Of a stretch of DNA of 5,048 bases, positions 4,939 through 5,048 are shown in pieces. Origin of the DNA: Bacteroidota bacterium. Lineage in GTDB: Bacteria > Bacteroidota > Ignavibacteria > Tepidaquicellales > Tepidaquicellaceae. Made by a program: the position numbers and the translations under genes. Position 1 is the first letter of the stretch. The number at the start of each line of letters is the position of its first letter. The notes beneath the pieces are model-generated. The model was not told the DNA's origin. It saw only the letters and a list, made by a program, of their open reading frames with translations, and searched no databases. The DNA lies in NCBI GenBank assembly GCA_023429265.1, contig JAEYVS010000162.1:1-5048 (forward strand), given 5' to 3'.

Positions 4939-5048
4939 ATGGCGGTTGCAGCTATGTAATTTTTGTACGTCAAAGAACGGTTTAACTTCAAATCTAAAAT
5001 AACAACAAAATATTTTTTTAGGTCATTTTTGATTTTTTAATTTTTTTG

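Noticed and set aside
4767..4991. Minus-strand open frame covering the end of the last gene and the terminator
   Set aside because: It reads through the terminator hairpin and the intergenic repeat; no motif or start signal supports it.

Overview
The window looks like a piece of a chromosome from the Bacteroidota / Chlorobiota / Ignavibacteriota side of the bacterial tree. This is an inference from three things. Most starts lack a Shine-Dalgarno sequence and sit behind A/T-rich leaders. A GxxExxY-family gene lies between CACAGAG-type inverted repeats. An intergenic segment after the last gene (GTCACCCTG ... TTTATTTCAGGATCT) resembles dispersed repeats I recall from such genomes. No rRNA, tRNA or CRISPR array is visible.

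Layout. All genuine genes are on the + strand. After an A/T-rich leader (1-101) come a 176-aa helical protein of unknown function (102-632) and a 349-aa SPFH-domain protein of the YdjI / 'virion core protein-like' type with a Q/N-rich linker and a C-terminal SHOCT domain (666-1715). A roughly 445-bp cassette follows (1728-2173). It has imperfect 33-bp inverted repeats around a GxxExxY gene that is broken by one amber codon. Beyond it are three related zinc-ribbon proteins: 272 aa with two C-terminal membrane segments (2198-3016), 386 aa with two membrane segments (3017-4177, starting on the base after the previous stop), and a soluble 203-aa member (4241-4852). A 24-bp perfect palindrome lies between the last two. 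A strong intrinsic terminator (4912-4938) closes the run.

How the genes may work together. An SPFH protein of this type beside zinc-ribbon membrane proteins recalls the Bacillus subtilis pspA-ydjG-ydjH-ydjI envelope-stress operon. There is no PspA here. A small helical protein of unknown family occupies the leading position instead. A reasonable hypothesis is a membrane-associated stress or scaffold complex: zinc-ribbon proteins anchor in or dock at the inner membrane, the SPFH-SHOCT protein oligomerises on it, and the helical protein is an accessory factor. The GxxExxY cassette looks like a passenger inserted between the SPFH and zinc-ribbon genes. Its codons are more A/T-rich than its neighbours'.
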